A model generated the notes under the pieces. That model was not told where the DNA came from. It saw only the letters and a program-made list of their open reading frames with translations, and did no database searches. Below, in pieces: positions 1 through 8,725 of a DNA stretch of 64,000 bases. Source of the DNA: Gammaproteobacteria bacterium (GTDB lineage Bacteria > Pseudomonadota > Gammaproteobacteria > HK1); the NCBI GenBank assembly GCA_022824305.1, contig JAJEAD010000059.1, forward strand, positions 79,576-143,575, written 5' to 3'. The translations under genes and the position numbers were made by a program. Numbering within the stretch: position 1 is the stretch's first letter; each line of letters starts with the position of its first letter.

Positions 1-8
1 CGGAAGCG

Positions 9-1172
9 ATGAGTGGCCGGCCATTCTCGGCCGATGAGTACGAGAGCCGGATATCCGCGCTGCGGGCGGGTCTCGAAGCGCGCGGTCTCGACGCCATCAT
101 CCTCTTCGCGCAGGAGAGCCACTACTACCTCTTCGGCTACGACGGGACCGGCTACGTCTTCTTCCAGGCGGTGGTGCTACCGGCCGGTGGAGGGGAGCCG
201 GTGCTCCTGTGCCGCCGTCCCGACGTCGCCCAGGCCCGGGACACCTCTTCCATCACCGACATCCGGGTGTGGCTGAACGCGGAGGACGCCCGCCCCGCCC
301 GGGAGCTCCGGGCGATCCTGGCGGAGCTGGGCCTCGCCGGCACCCGCGTCGGCATCGAGCTCGACTCCTACGGGCTCACCGCCGCCGACTATCGCATGGT
401 GGGCGAGGAGCTCGACGGGTTCTGCGAGCTGGTGGATGCTTCCCCGCTGGTGCGCGGCCTGCGCCTCGTCAAGTCGCCGGCCGAGATCGCGCTCACGCGC
501 CGCGCCGCCGCGCTCGCCGACGACGCGGTGGAAGCGATTTTCCGGGCGGCGGAGCCGGGCGTGCTCGACGGAGCGCTCGTGGCGGTGGGCGCGGGCGCGA
601 TCTACGAAGGCGGGGGCGACCCCGCGCCCGGAGATCCCCTGATCAACTCCGGCCACAAGGCGGTCTACGGGCGCAGCGTGACCGGGCCCCGGGCGCTCGC
701 GGAGCGCGACCAGCTCCTGGTGGAGCTCGCCGGAACCTACCGCCGCTACAACTGCTGCATCGAGCGCACCATCGTGCTCGGGGAGCCGGGCGCCGATCAG
801 CTCGAGATGCACCGGGTGGTCCGGGATACGCTGGAGGCGGCGATCGATGCCTTCCGCCCGGGCGAGCCGCTCGGTCGCGTCGACGAGGTGCACCGCAGCC
901 GCCTCGATGCTGCCGGCTTCGGAGGGGAGCGCTACGCCGCGTGCGGATACTCGCTCGGCGCCACCTACCGGCCGAGCTGGATGGACGTGCCCCCGATGAT
1001 CTACGCCGGCAACCCGCTGGAAATGCGCCCGGGCATGGTGTTCTTCCCCCACATCATGCTCGGCGACAAGCGCCGCGGGCTGGCGGTGGGGCTCGGCAAC
1101 ACGGTGATCGTGACCGAGACCGGGGCGGAATCGCTCTCCCGCCTCCCGCTCGATCTACTCGTCAAGGGTTGA
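9..1172 (+). CDS. M24 family creatinase/Xaa-Pro peptidase-like hydrolase
   Basis: A 387-residue protein with the two-part creatinase/prolidase layout: an N-terminal domain to about residue 150, then a pita-bread M24 domain after the motif LRLVKSPAEI. The metal-binding Asp residues of true aminopeptidases are absent: the strand reads VELAGTYRRYNC where a DxxG motif would be expected. A His in SGHKAVYGR lies where creatinase has its catalytic His. ACGYSLGATYRPSW resembles the GYS(I/L)G segment of creatinase and ectoine hydrolase. I infer a metal-free C-N hydrolase for a small cyclic or amidino substrate. The ATG at 9 fits the start of the N-domain. A paralogue lies at 26200-27375. Confidence 0.85.
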   Translation: MSGRPFSADEYESRISALRAGLEARGLDAIILFAQESHYYLFGYDGTGYVFFQAVVLPAGGGEPVLLCRRPDVAQARDTSSITDIRVWLNAEDARPARELRAILAELGLAGTRVGIELDSYGLTAADYRMVGEELDGFCELVDASPLVRGLRLVKSPAEIALTRRAAALADDAVEAIFRAAEPGVLDGALVAVGAGAIYEGGGDPAPGDPLINSGHKAVYGRSVTGPRALAERDQLLVELAGTYRRYNCCIERTIVLGEPGADQLEMHRVVRDTLEAAIDAFRPGEPLGRVDEVHRSRLDAAGFGGERYAACGYSLGATYRPSWMDVPPMIYAGNPLEMRPGMVFFPHIMLGDKRRGLAVGLGNTVIVTETGAESLSRLPLDLLVKG

Positions 1173-1222
1173 GCGCGCGCGAGGCGCGCCCGGAGCTGCC
1201 GAAGAGCGGCGAAACACAGGGG

Positions 1223-1867
1223 CTAGTACTCGAGGCGGCCCCGGAGCTCCTCGAAGGACACCATCACGTACTTGCGATAGGCCGGCCTTGCGCAGAGCCG
1301 CGCGTACCACCGCTCCAGGTGGGGAAAGGACTCTCGTTCCACGGGAAGATTGAAGTAACGGTAGAGCGTGGCGCCGGGTGGCACGTCTCCCATCGTCAGG
1401 CGCTCACCGGCCACGTACTCGTGTACCGACAGGTGCCGGTCGAGCAGCCGGTACCAGCCGGAGAGTCGACCGTGCACCCGTGCGATGCGTTCCGCATCCT
1501 GGTCCGCGACCGGGGTACGTATGGTCAGCCAGAAGAGAAGATTCGAATCGCCGTAGAGGTGTGCGAGGGTCCACGCCATCCATTGGTCCGCGCGCGATCG
1601 TTCCGAGACATCTACTGGCCAGAGGGTCCCGCAGTAGTACTTCGCGGCGACGTAGCGGACGATGGCATCGCTTTCCCACACCACGGTGTCTCCATCCTTG
1701 AGCGTGGGCACGCGGCGGTGGGGATTCATGGCTGCGAAGTCCGGGTCATCCAGCCCGCCGTAGGAGCCGCCGAGCGGCACGTGTTCGAAGCGCTGGCCGG
1801 TCTCGCCGAGCGCCCAGAGAGCCTTTTGCACGTTGTCGGACGTGCCGCGACCGTACAGGGTCAGCAT
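1223..1867 (-). CDS. Glutathione S-transferase family protein
   Basis: A 214-residue soluble protein. The N-terminal thioredoxin-like half begins MLTLYGRGTSDN, where the Ser/Thr near residue 8-10 is the usual glutathione-activating position. It has the cis-Pro motif RVPTL and the glutathione-contacting E-S pair (VWESDAI). The C-terminal helical half contains GERLTMGDV, like the conserved N-capping box G-x-x-x-T-x-A-D. An in-frame ATG exists 30 bases upstream, but the ATG at 1867 sits after a GGAG-containing site and starts exactly at the fold, so I prefer it. It is convergent with the M24 gene. The substrate is unknown; such enzymes often detoxify electrophiles. Confidence 0.88.
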   Translation of the reverse strand: MLTLYGRGTSDNVQKALWALGETGQRFEHVPLGGSYGGLDDPDFAAMNPHRRVPTLKDGDTVVWESDAIVRYVAAKYYCGTLWPVDVSERSRADQWMAWTLAHLYGDSNLLFWLTIRTPVADQDAERIARVHGRLSGWYRLLDRHLSVHEYVAGERLTMGDVPPGATLYRYFNLPVERESFPHLERWYARLCARPAYRKYVMVSFEELRGRLEY

Positions 1868-2180
1868 GGGATCTTCTCCGTTGCCTTGATGGCGCATTCT
1901 CCCTGATCGGCGAGCAAGTCAACTCATGGGCGGCCTCGGAGCCCAACCCGGCCGTTCCCCTCCCCGGTCACCAGCGCCTCGACTTCATGGAACATTGCAA
2001 TTCGCTGAGTCGCTCGGGAGGGTGCATCGCTGCGCAGTGTGAGCTCCGATGGCCGCGTGTGGGCTTGAATTGGTTGACTCAACCATCGCAAGCCCGACGG
2101 GGAACGGTGATTTGGCGATGGTGTGGAGAACCTATCCTTGCATTTGTGGCATGACATGCCAGATATGCAAGGATAACGCC
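1868..2180. other. Intergenic stretch with no recognised gene
   Basis: Upstream of the GST gene there is about 310 bases in which I recognise no conserved protein on either strand. It carries the near-perfect palindrome at 2133-2175 and leads into a short remnant resembling the tail of an AAA/DUF4143 protein. Confidence 0.5.
2133..2175. repeat. 43-bp near-perfect palindrome
   Basis: The arms TATCCTTGCAT and ATGCAAGGATA are exact reverse complements, and the inner part TGGCATG/CATGCCA is also palindromic. Only a few central positions mismatch. The element is clearly more AT-rich than its surroundings. It is not followed by a T run and sits between gene remnants, so it looks more like an inserted palindromic element or a recombination/protein site than a simple terminator. 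I did not see a second copy in the window. Confidence 0.6.
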
Positions 2181-2300
2181 GCGAGTTCGCCACCGCGGCT
2201 CTCCTTCGTCCTGTACCCCGGAGACGAGCGGTACCCGAAGGGCGAAGGAGTCGAGGTGATCGGTCTGAGCGAACTGGCGTCGCTCCTCGCAGCGGCATGA
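2181..2300 (+). pseudogene. Remnant resembling the C-terminus of an AAA/DUF4143 protein
   Basis: An open frame through the palindrome ends with LSFVLYPGDERYPKGEG and then VEVIGLSELASLLA before a stop. This resembles the final strand-turn-helix of DUF4143-type ATPases, which typically end with YxGxxxYPxxxGVxxxPLxxL. The ATPase core is missing and the upstream part of the frame is unrecognisable. I treat this as a fragment left after deletion, with the palindrome at its edge. The family assignment is from pattern memory and is uncertain. Confidence 0.3.
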
Positions 2301-2326
2301 AGGCTCCGAGCGCGGCTGCGCAGACC

Positions 2327-2680
2327 TCACGCGATGGGGAGCTCCCGGCCCGTTACCCGCTTCCAGCGCCGCTTGAAGACTGCCCACTCGGCTTCCCGGC
2401 GGCTGGCGAAGACCTCGTCCTCCAGGAGGCGCACCGGGCTTCCGCGGCGGCCGTCCATCATGCCGATCACCCAGCGCCGGTGCCGCTCCCGGCACACGAG
2501 CACGTGCCTGGCCTCCATCGGCTCCCAGCGCAGGCGGTTGAGAAGGCGCAGCAGGTCCGGGCTGTGAGGGCCTTCGGGCCGCTCGCGGTAGGCCCGCGCA
2601 AGGTGGAGATCGCGCACCGGGTCGATCTCGTGGAGCGGAGACAGTTGCAAGGCCGGGGTTCCTCGGGATGCAATGGGCAA
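2327..2680 (-). CDS. Probable N,N-dimethylformamidase small-subunit-like protein
   Basis: A 117-residue basic protein. The segments HSPDLLRLLNRLRWEPM, RHRRWVIGMMDGRRG and EAEWAVFKRRWK match, from memory, the pattern of the small (alpha) subunit of bacterial DMFase, about 132 residues in Paracoccus. The assignment gains weight from the large-subunit gene at 4507-6705. The first possible start is a TTG at 2680; a second TTG at 2650 lies after a GAGG sequence and is equally plausible. It is divergent from the RidA gene, with start regions overlapping by a few bases, so both may share a control region. Separation from the large subunit by RidA and TauD-type genes is unusual. Confidence 0.55.
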   Translation of the reverse strand: MPIASRGTPALQLSPLHEIDPVRDLHLARAYRERPEGPHSPDLLRLLNRLRWEPMEARHVLVCRERHRRWVIGMMDGRRGSPVRLLEDEVFASRREAEWAVFKRRWKRVTGRELPIA

Positions 2681-2706
2681 TCCAATGCTACGAGGAGGCA
2701 GGCGTC

Positions 2707-3096
2707 ATGCCCAAGACTGCGGTGACTTCGCCCCGCGCGCCGATCGGCCCCGGGCCCTATTCCCCGGCGCTTCGGGTCGGGGACTTCGTGTTCGTTTCGG
2801 GACAGTGCGCCATCGACCCGGTGACCCACGAGATCGTCGGCGAGACCATCGACGAGCAGGCGCGGATGACGCTCAACCATGTGAAGGCGCTGCTCGAAGC
2901 GGCGGGGGCGACGCTCGACGACGTGGTCAAGGTCACGACCTTCCTCACCCACGAGGAGGACTACGAGCGCTTCTCCGCCGTCTACGAGGAGTTCTTCAAC
3001 CGTGAGCCGCTGCCCACCCGCACCACCGTCGCGGCGAGGCAGGTGTGGGACCACCTCATCAAGATGGACTGCATCGCGTACATCGGAAAGGACTGA
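2707..3096 (+). CDS. RidA family deaminase (YjgF/YER057c/UK114)
   Basis: A 129-residue single-domain protein typical of RidA, which hydrolyses reactive enamine/imine intermediates to ketones and ammonia; trimers form the active sites. GPGPYSPALRVGDFVFVSGQ is the hallmark N-terminal region, and LPTRTTVAA carries the conserved Arg that binds the substrate carboxylate. The frame is open further upstream, but the ATG at 2707 has a strong GAGGAGG site six bases ahead. Its position between the putative DMFase subunit genes suggests clean-up of imine or amide-derived intermediates in that pathway. Confidence 0.92.
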   Translation: MPKTAVTSPRAPIGPGPYSPALRVGDFVFVSGQCAIDPVTHEIVGETIDEQARMTLNHVKALLEAAGATLDDVVKVTTFLTHEEDYERFSAVYEEFFNREPLPTRTTVAARQVWDHLIKMDCIAYIGKD

Positions 3097-3281
3097 GACG
3101 TACTCGAAGGCCCAGGGGAACATCGGGGCGCCATCGAGGTGGCCGCGCGCGAATCCGGACGGCGGTCGGGCGATGGTGGAATGGCGTCGGCACTGCAGTT
3201 CCTCAATCCCCTCGAGGTGTCGCGTTCGTGTCCCGGATCTCGCAATATGGCTCCGGCGATGCGCGGGACAGGGAGCGAGAA

Positions 3282-4223
3282 GTGAACGAGGTCATGATCA
3301 GGCCCTTGCCCGATGCGGGCTTCGGCGCGGAGATCGTCGGATTCGATCCCCTGAACGTCAGCTCCGGCCAGAGAGCGGCCATCGAGGACGCCAAGCGGCG
3401 CTGCCACGGGTTGCTCTGCTTCTCGTTCGGTCGCCTGCTCGAGGACGAAGAGCTGCATGCGCTGACCGCGCTCTTCGGAGAGAACGAGTACGCGCCCGGC
3501 ATCATCAACGGGATCGGCAAGCAGGCCGGGCCGGGTGAGGAGCACCTGAGCGTCGAAGCGCAGGTGGCGGCGCTGCGTGAGCGTGGCGAGGACCCGTTCA
3601 TGCTGAAGTTCGGCAACGTGAATCCCGCGACGCTCGAGAAGGAGCCGACATACCCCGAGTTCTTCGGCGAGTGGGAGTGGCACACGGACATGTCCTATCT
3701 CGAGGTGCCGCCCGCCTACAGTCTGCTGCACGCGCGCGACGTGCCTGACGAGGGCGGAGACACCGGATTCTGCGATCAGGTGACGGCGGCCCGAACGCTG
3801 CCTCGGTCGCTGCGGCAGCGGGTGAGCGGTCTCCAGATCAAGCACGACTCCACCCACGGGAGCGACGGCAGCCTGCGGCCCGGCATGGTCCCGCCGGCTT
3901 CGCCCATCGAGGCCCTCGGGCACGCGCACCCGGTCATTCGCGTCATCCCGGACACGGGCCAGGAGGCCCTGTTTCTCGGGCGTCGCACCAACGCTTACGT
4001 AACGGGCCTGTCTCTCGGAGAGAGCGAGCGGCTGCTCGACGAGCTTTGGGCGCATGCCACCCAGCCGCGCTTCTGCTACCGGCACCGATGGGAGGTCGGT
4101 CAGGTCATGGTCTTCGACAACCGGCGGCTGATGCACATGCGCCACCCCATGGACGAGCGCAAGACGCGCTTCATGTGGCGCACGCAGACCAAGGGCCAGG
4201 CGGTCCGGGCGGCGCCCGCCTGA
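3282..4223 (+). CDS. TauD/TfdA family Fe(II)/2-oxoglutarate dioxygenase
   Basis: A 313-residue cytoplasmic oxygenase. The iron triad is visible: H-T-D in WEWHTDMSYL near residue 134, and a distal His in RRLMHMRHP near residue 285, followed by the Arg-rich strand (ERKTRFMWRT) that holds 2-oxoglutarate. The family hydroxylates sulfonates, phenoxyacids and quaternary amines, usually releasing aldehydes. The GTG at 3282 has GGGAG six bases upstream; an ATG at 3294 is the alternative. It sits between RidA and the DMFase large subunit on the same strand, which suggests oxidative N-dealkylation or ring oxidation feeding the amidase; this is inference. Confidence 0.85.
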   Translation: MNEVMIRPLPDAGFGAEIVGFDPLNVSSGQRAAIEDAKRRCHGLLCFSFGRLLEDEELHALTALFGENEYAPGIINGIGKQAGPGEEHLSVEAQVAALRERGEDPFMLKFGNVNPATLEKEPTYPEFFGEWEWHTDMSYLEVPPAYSLLHARDVPDEGGDTGFCDQVTAARTLPRSLRQRVSGLQIKHDSTHGSDGSLRPGMVPPASPIEALGHAHPVIRVIPDTGQEALFLGRRTNAYVTGLSLGESERLLDELWAHATQPRFCYRHRWEVGQVMVFDNRRLMHMRHPMDERKTRFMWRTQTKGQAVRAAPA

Positions 4224-4238
4224 GTGGCGGGCGGGCGC
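4212..4238 (+). terminator. Hairpin overlapping the stop codon of the dioxygenase gene
   Basis: Arms GCGCCCGCC (4212-4220) and GGCGGGCGC (4230-4238) are perfect complements around a 9-base loop. No T run follows, so termination is only possible; it could also be an incidental GC-rich inverted repeat. Confidence 0.35.
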
Positions 4239-4506
4239 ATCGAGTCGTGCGGGACGGGCCGTTTCGACACGGTCGGCCGGGGGACCGTCCGGCTCGAAGG
4301 CCGAACGATTTCGTCGATTGAGCGGGCCATCGCCGTTCCGCGACGCGCGCGACCATTGAAGCGCCGGCTCTCGAGCAGTACGAGGTCCGTAAGTTGAATC
4401 CGGACGGCCCTGTGCCCATTAGCACCTTTAGAGTTTCACTTCACCGTGATTGGCTTTCACGGGCCGGGCCGGGAACCATGAAGTGCGGGGACGCGGAGGG
4501 CGGTGC

Positions 4507-6705
4507 ATGACTTCCATTCTGGGCTACTGCGACAGGATGAGCGCGGCCCCCGGGGAGGTCCTTCGCTTCATGGTGAGCTGCGAGGACGGGGCGGCGGACT
4601 ACGACACCCGGATCGTGCGCCTGCTCTGCACCGACGATCACCCCGACGGCCCGGGGCGCCGCGAGCTCGAGGTGGAGAGCCCGGTCTCCGGGCGCCGCTC
4701 CGGCCGGCGGCAGGCGATACGCATGGGCTCCTGCGTCGTCGTGCCGCCGGACGCGGCGCTCGATGCCCTCGAATCCTTCACCGTTCAGGTCCTGGTCTGG
4801 GCGACGACTCCGGAGCACGGGCGCCAGGCGCTGGTTGCCCGGTGGTGCAACGAGAGCCGTCGCGGATTCGCGCTGGTGCTCGAGAGGGGCGGCGCTGCCC
4901 TCATGCTCGGGGACGGCGCCGGTGAGCCGTCCCCGGTCGCGACCGGAGCGGCTATGGTCGCACGGGAGTGGTACCGGGTGACGGCAAGCCGGGACGCACG
5001 GAGCGGCATCGTCCGCGTCGTCCAGACTCCGCTCTCGGGCGCTCCCCTACGCGCGAGCGCCGCCGAAGCCGTCCGTCCGGTCGATCCCGTCTCGGCAACG
5101 TTGCCCGAAGCGCCGCTCCTCTTCGCGGCGTGGCGCGAGTCGCCGGCGGGCGCCCGGCTCGCGACCGGCGGCCACTTCAACGGCAAGCTGGAGACCCCGC
5201 GCCTGGCCGCCGGGGCGCTGGACGAGCGCGAGATGGCGGAGCTGCCCGCGGCGGAGGCGCTCGGCGCCTGGGACTTCTCGCGCGGCATCGACGGCGAAAC
5301 GGTCAGCGATCTCTCCCCTCGGCAGCAGCACGGGCGCACCGTGAACCTGCCCACCCGCGCGGTCACCGGGCACGACTGGACCGGCGAGTTCCTGTCCTGG
5401 CGGGAGCGCCCCGAGCAGTACGGCGCCATCCACTTCCACGACGACGATCTCGCGGATGCGGGCTGGGAGGCCGACTTCAGCCTGGAAGTGCCTTCCGGGA
5501 TGGCGAGCGGCGTGTATGCGGCCCGCCTCGCAACGGAGACCGGCGCCGACTACGTGCCCTTCGTGGTCCGTCCGCGCGTCGGCGAGGCGAGGGCCCCGAT
5601 CGCCTTCGTGGTGTCGAGCGCGACCTACACCGCCTACGCCAATACCCGCCTCGCAGTTTCCGATCCCCTCGACGAGATCGAGCGCGGGTCCCTCTACGAG
5701 CTCTTCGAGGCGGACCTGTATCTCCAGGAGCACCCCGAGCTGGGCCAGTCGCTCTATGACACGCACTTCGACGGCAGCCCCATGGTGTACTCCTCGCGGC
5801 TGCGTCCGGTGCTCAACATCCGACCCGGCACCCGCCTGTGGAACTTCAACGCCGACATGATGGTGGTGGAGTGGCTGCACTCGCAGGGCTTCGCCCACGA
5901 CGTCTTCACCGACGAGGACATTGACCGGGACGGCGTCGCCCTGCTGCGCTCCTACCGCTGCGTCCTCACCGGCAGCCACCCCGAGTACGTGTCGGACCCG
6001 ATGATGCGCGCCTTCGAGGACTACCTCGAAGGAGGCGGGCGGCTCATGTACCTGGGCGGCAACGGCTTCTACTGGCAGATCGCGTTCCATCGAGACGAGC
6101 GCGGGATCATCGAGTGCCGGAAGAGCGAGGGCGTGCGCAACTACGAGATCGCGCCGGGGGAGCGCCACCACAGCTTCGACGGCCGCGCGGGCGGGCTGTG
6201 GCGCAACCGGGGCCGGGCGCCGAACCGGCTCGTGGGGGTGGGCACGTCGGGGTTCGGCTTCGACTCCTGCGGCTGGTACCGCCGCACCGCCGCGAGCTTC
6301 GACCCGCGCGCCGCGTTCATCTTCGAAGGGGTCGGCGCCGACGAGGCGATCGGCGACTTCGGCCTGGTGGGCGGCGGCGCGGCGGGGGTCGAGCTGGACT
6401 CCTGCGAGCGCTCGCTGGGATCGCCCGCGCACGCGCTGGTGGTCGCCCGCTCGGCGGGGCTCTCGCGCTGCTACCTTCCCTCGCCGGAGGTGATGCCCTA
6501 CCTGCACCTGGCCATGAGCGGGGACGAGAACCCCGGGGTACGCGCCGACATGGTCTTCTTCGAGGGTCCGCGGGGCGGAGCGGTGTTCTCCACCGGCTCG
6601 ATCGCCTGGGCGACCAGCCTCTGCCACCACGGCGGCGACAACAACGTGTCGTGCATCACCGGGAACGTGCTCCGTCGATTCCTCGACGAAGCGCCCTTCG
6701 CCTGA
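4507..6705 (+). CDS. N,N-dimethylformamidase large (beta) subunit-like protein
   Basis: A 732-residue protein matching the architecture of the large subunit of DMFase, which hydrolyses N,N-dimethylformamide to dimethylamine and formate (the Paracoccus enzyme has about 762 residues). A lectin/LamG-like first half leads to a mixed domain with VSSATYTAYANTR, SLYDTHFDG and TGSHPEYVSD, then GFGFDSCGWYRR. As I recall, the Paracoccus enzyme binds mononuclear iron through two Tyr and one Glu (Y399, Y440, E521). Tyr374/Tyr377, Tyr417 and Glu493 here fall at closely similar offsets. The ATG at 4507 follows GGAGGG by six bases. The true substrate may be another N-alkyl amide. Confidence 0.82.
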   Translation: MTSILGYCDRMSAAPGEVLRFMVSCEDGAADYDTRIVRLLCTDDHPDGPGRRELEVESPVSGRRSGRRQAIRMGSCVVVPPDAALDALESFTVQVLVWATTPEHGRQALVARWCNESRRGFALVLERGGAALMLGDGAGEPSPVATGAAMVAREWYRVTASRDARSGIVRVVQTPLSGAPLRASAAEAVRPVDPVSATLPEAPLLFAAWRESPAGARLATGGHFNGKLETPRLAAGALDEREMAELPAAEALGAWDFSRGIDGETVSDLSPRQQHGRTVNLPTRAVTGHDWTGEFLSWRERPEQYGAIHFHDDDLADAGWEADFSLEVPSGMASGVYAARLATETGADYVPFVVRPRVGEARAPIAFVVSSATYTAYANTRLAVSDPLDEIERGSLYELFEADLYLQEHPELGQSLYDTHFDGSPMVYSSRLRPVLNIRPGTRLWNFNADMMVVEWLHSQGFAHDVFTDEDIDRDGVALLRSYRCVLTGSHPEYVSDPMMRAFEDYLEGGGRLMYLGGNGFYWQIAFHRDERGIIECRKSEGVRNYEIAPGERHHSFDGRAGGLWRNRGRAPNRLVGVGTSGFGFDSCGWYRRTAASFDPRAAFIFEGVGADEAIGDFGLVGGGAAGVELDSCERSLGSPAHALVVARSAGLSRCYLPSPEVMPYLHLAMSGDENPGVRADMVFFEGPRGGAVFSTGSIAWATSLCHHGGDNNVSCITGNVLRRFLDEAPFA

Positions 6706-6713
6706 AGGGCCCG

Positions 6714-6741
6714 GCGCCCCGGCCGCGCGGGGCCGGGGCGC
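6714..6741. terminator. Strong GC hairpin after the DMFase-like gene
   Basis: Arms GCGCCCCGGCC and GGCCGGGGCGC form a perfect 11-bp stem with a 6-base loop, nine bases after the stop codon and between convergent genes. It probably terminates transcription; the absence of a T run is common in GC-rich genomes. Confidence 0.6.
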
Positions 6742-6748
6742 GCATTCA

Positions 6749-6781
6749 CCGGAGCGCCCCCGCGAGGCGAGGGCGCTCCGG
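6749..6781. terminator. Second GC hairpin between convergent genes
   Basis: Arms CCGGAGCGCCC (6749-6759) and GGGCGCTCCGG (6771-6781) pair perfectly over 11 bp around an 11-base loop. It lies just past the stop codon of the minus-strand binding-protein gene, so the two hairpins probably serve one convergent gene each. Confidence 0.6.
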
Positions 6782-6801
6782 AGCGGACGGGAGCTTCCGC
6801 C

Positions 6802-8400
6802 TCAGGCGAACCACCAGCGCTCGGGGAGGCGCAGCCCGTCCATCTGGATGTTGGTGGCGAGCGGGCCGTGGCGGAGCCGATCGGTAGTGGCCATGAGGTC
6901 GGAGGCGAAGATCGGCACGAGGGTGCCCCCTTCGTTGTGGACGATGCGCTGCATCTCCACGTACATCTCCCGGCGCTTCGATTCGTCGAGCATCGCGCGG
7001 GCCTCGACCAGGAGCTGGTTGAAACGCTCGTGCTTCCAGTGCGCGTCGTTCCAGGCCGCGTTCGCGGCGTAGGCGGTCGAGAACATCATGTCCTCGGTGG
7101 GGCGCCCGAACCAGAAGCAGAAGCACCAGGGGGACTTGAGCCAGGTGTCGTTCCAGTAGCCGTCTTCCGGCACTCGCTCGACCGTGATGTCGACGCCGGC
7201 GCTGACGGCGTGCTCGCGCATGAGGACGCCGGTGTCCACCGCTCCGGGGAAGGCGGCGTCGGACGCCTGGATGGTCACCGCGAGCTTGTCGTAGCCCGCC
7301 TTCTTGAGATGGAACTTCGCCCGGTCGGGATCGTAGGGACGCTGCGGGATCTCTTCATCGGTGGCGCAGTAGCGGTTGGCCCGGCTTATGGGGTGGTCGT
7401 TGCCGAGCACCCCGGTGCCGCGCAGGACGTTGTCGAGCAGGTTCTGCCGGTCCACCGCGTACTTGAGCGCGAGCCGCACGTCGTTGTTGTCGAAGGGCGC
7501 GAGGCCGGTGTGCATCGGCGCGGTGTAGTGCTGGGTGCCGTTGGTCTGTTCCACCACGATTCCGGCCGCCTGCCGGAGCAGGTGCACGGTCTTGCGCTCG
7601 CAGCGGTTCATGACGTCGATCTCGCCCGTCTGCAGCGCATTGGTGCGCGCGCTGATGTCGGCGATGCCCAGCGTCTCCACCTCGTCGAAGTGGGCGCGGC
7701 CCTCCTTCCAGTAGTTCGGGTTGCGCTTGACGAGCGCGCGCACTCCGGGGTCGAAGCTCTCCAGCATGTAGGGGCCGGTGCCGATTCCCCGGTTGAACTC
7801 CTCGACGCTCTTCATGCCGTCGGGGAAGATGCTCATGTGGAACTCGCTGGTGATGAAGGGGAAGTCCGCGCTGCCGCCGGAGAGAGAGAAGATCACCCGG
7901 TGCTTCCCGTCCGCCTTGATGTCCGTTATCGCCTCCAGGATTCCCTTGGCGCCGGACTTGCTGTCCTCGCCGCGGTGATGGTTGAAGGAGTAGATGACGT
8001 CCTGCGCCTCCAGCGTCTTGCCGTTGTGGAACTCGACGTCCTTGCGCAGGTCGAAGGTCCACTGCGCCGCGTCCGGGGTCGATTCCCAGCTCTCCGCGAG
8101 TTCCGGGACGGTGTTCCCCTCGTGGTCGATCTCCACGAGGTTGTTCATGAGCTGCCCGTGGGTCATGAGCGCCTGCATGATGGTGACCGAGAGGGCCGGG
8201 TCCAGGGAGTCACTCGTGAAGGCGTCGGTGACGCCCATGCGCAGCCGCCCGCCCTTCATCGGCTCCTCCGCGCGGGCGCCCTGGCTGAGCAGCGCGGGCA
8301 CGGTGGCCCCGGCTCCGAGCGCGGCGGCTCTCGCCATGAAGTCCCGCCGGGAAATGCGGCCCTCTTTCAGTAGTTTCCCGATTCGATCCAGCTCTGACAT
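6802..8400 (-). CDS. Family-5 ABC transporter solute-binding protein (peptide/opine type), Tat-exported
   Basis: A 532-residue periplasmic binding protein of the DppA/OppA superfamily. The N-terminus has a twin-arginine signal (RISRRDFMARAAALGAG) ending near AEEP. The body shows the SBP_bac_5 hallmarks PELAESWESTPDAAQWTFDLRK, FHNGKTLEAQDVIYS and RLALKYAVDRQ. It should bind oligopeptides or another small organic solute and deliver it to a membrane ABC importer. No permease or ATPase gene of the matching Dpp/Opp type lies nearby, so it must work with components elsewhere. It resembles the proteins at 60964 and 62919. Confidence 0.92.
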   Translation of the reverse strand: MSELDRIGKLLKEGRISRRDFMARAAALGAGATVPALLSQGARAEEPMKGGRLRMGVTDAFTSDSLDPALSVTIMQALMTHGQLMNNLVEIDHEGNTVPELAESWESTPDAAQWTFDLRKDVEFHNGKTLEAQDVIYSFNHHRGEDSKSGAKGILEAITDIKADGKHRVIFSLSGGSADFPFITSEFHMSIFPDGMKSVEEFNRGIGTGPYMLESFDPGVRALVKRNPNYWKEGRAHFDEVETLGIADISARTNALQTGEIDVMNRCERKTVHLLRQAAGIVVEQTNGTQHYTAPMHTGLAPFDNNDVRLALKYAVDRQNLLDNVLRGTGVLGNDHPISRANRYCATDEEIPQRPYDPDRAKFHLKKAGYDKLAVTIQASDAAFPGAVDTGVLMREHAVSAGVDITVERVPEDGYWNDTWLKSPWCFCFWFGRPTEDMMFSTAYAANAAWNDAHWKHERFNQLLVEARAMLDESKRREMYVEMQRIVHNEGGTLVPIFASDLMATTDRLRHGPLATNIQMDGLRLPERWWFA

Positions 8401-8725
8401 CGTTGTCTCCTAACGTTTCGAGTCCCTGTGACCCTCAGGCGCGCCGGGCGCGCTTCGCAACGGGATGCGGGACGGCGTCGACGGACGCCGCTCGACATCT
8501 CGGCCCGGAGCACGGGAGGAGGCTAGCACCGAGCGGTGACGGTAGCGAGCCCCGAATGGGGCCCTCCGGACGGGGCGCCTCGCGGCAGGGCGGAGGAGTG
8601 CAGCGCCGCGGGCACCGATTGCGAGCGCGCTCGCGCCGGAGAGCGGGCCGGCGTCCATCGGATACAGTGCATGGCCCCGCCGTACGCTGCGGCTATCATC
8701 CATCGGGCAACACGGGAGGCGGGAG
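8401..8725. other. Divergent intergenic region, no gene recognised
   Basis: About 325 bases between the start of the binding-protein gene and a decayed hydantoinase start. Both flanking genes are transcribed away from it, so it should hold their promoters, but I see no convincing -35/-10 pair or operator. Confidence 0.4.

Noticed and set aside
1175..1189. GCGCGC-GAG-GCGCGC hairpin after the first gene
   Set aside because: Only 6 bp of simple GC repeat with a 3-base loop. Too weak and too likely by chance to list as a terminator.
4393..4421. TTGAAT...CATTAG as a promoter for the DMFase-like gene
   Set aside because: The spacing is 17 bases but the -10 match is poor, and the start of transcription cannot be supported.
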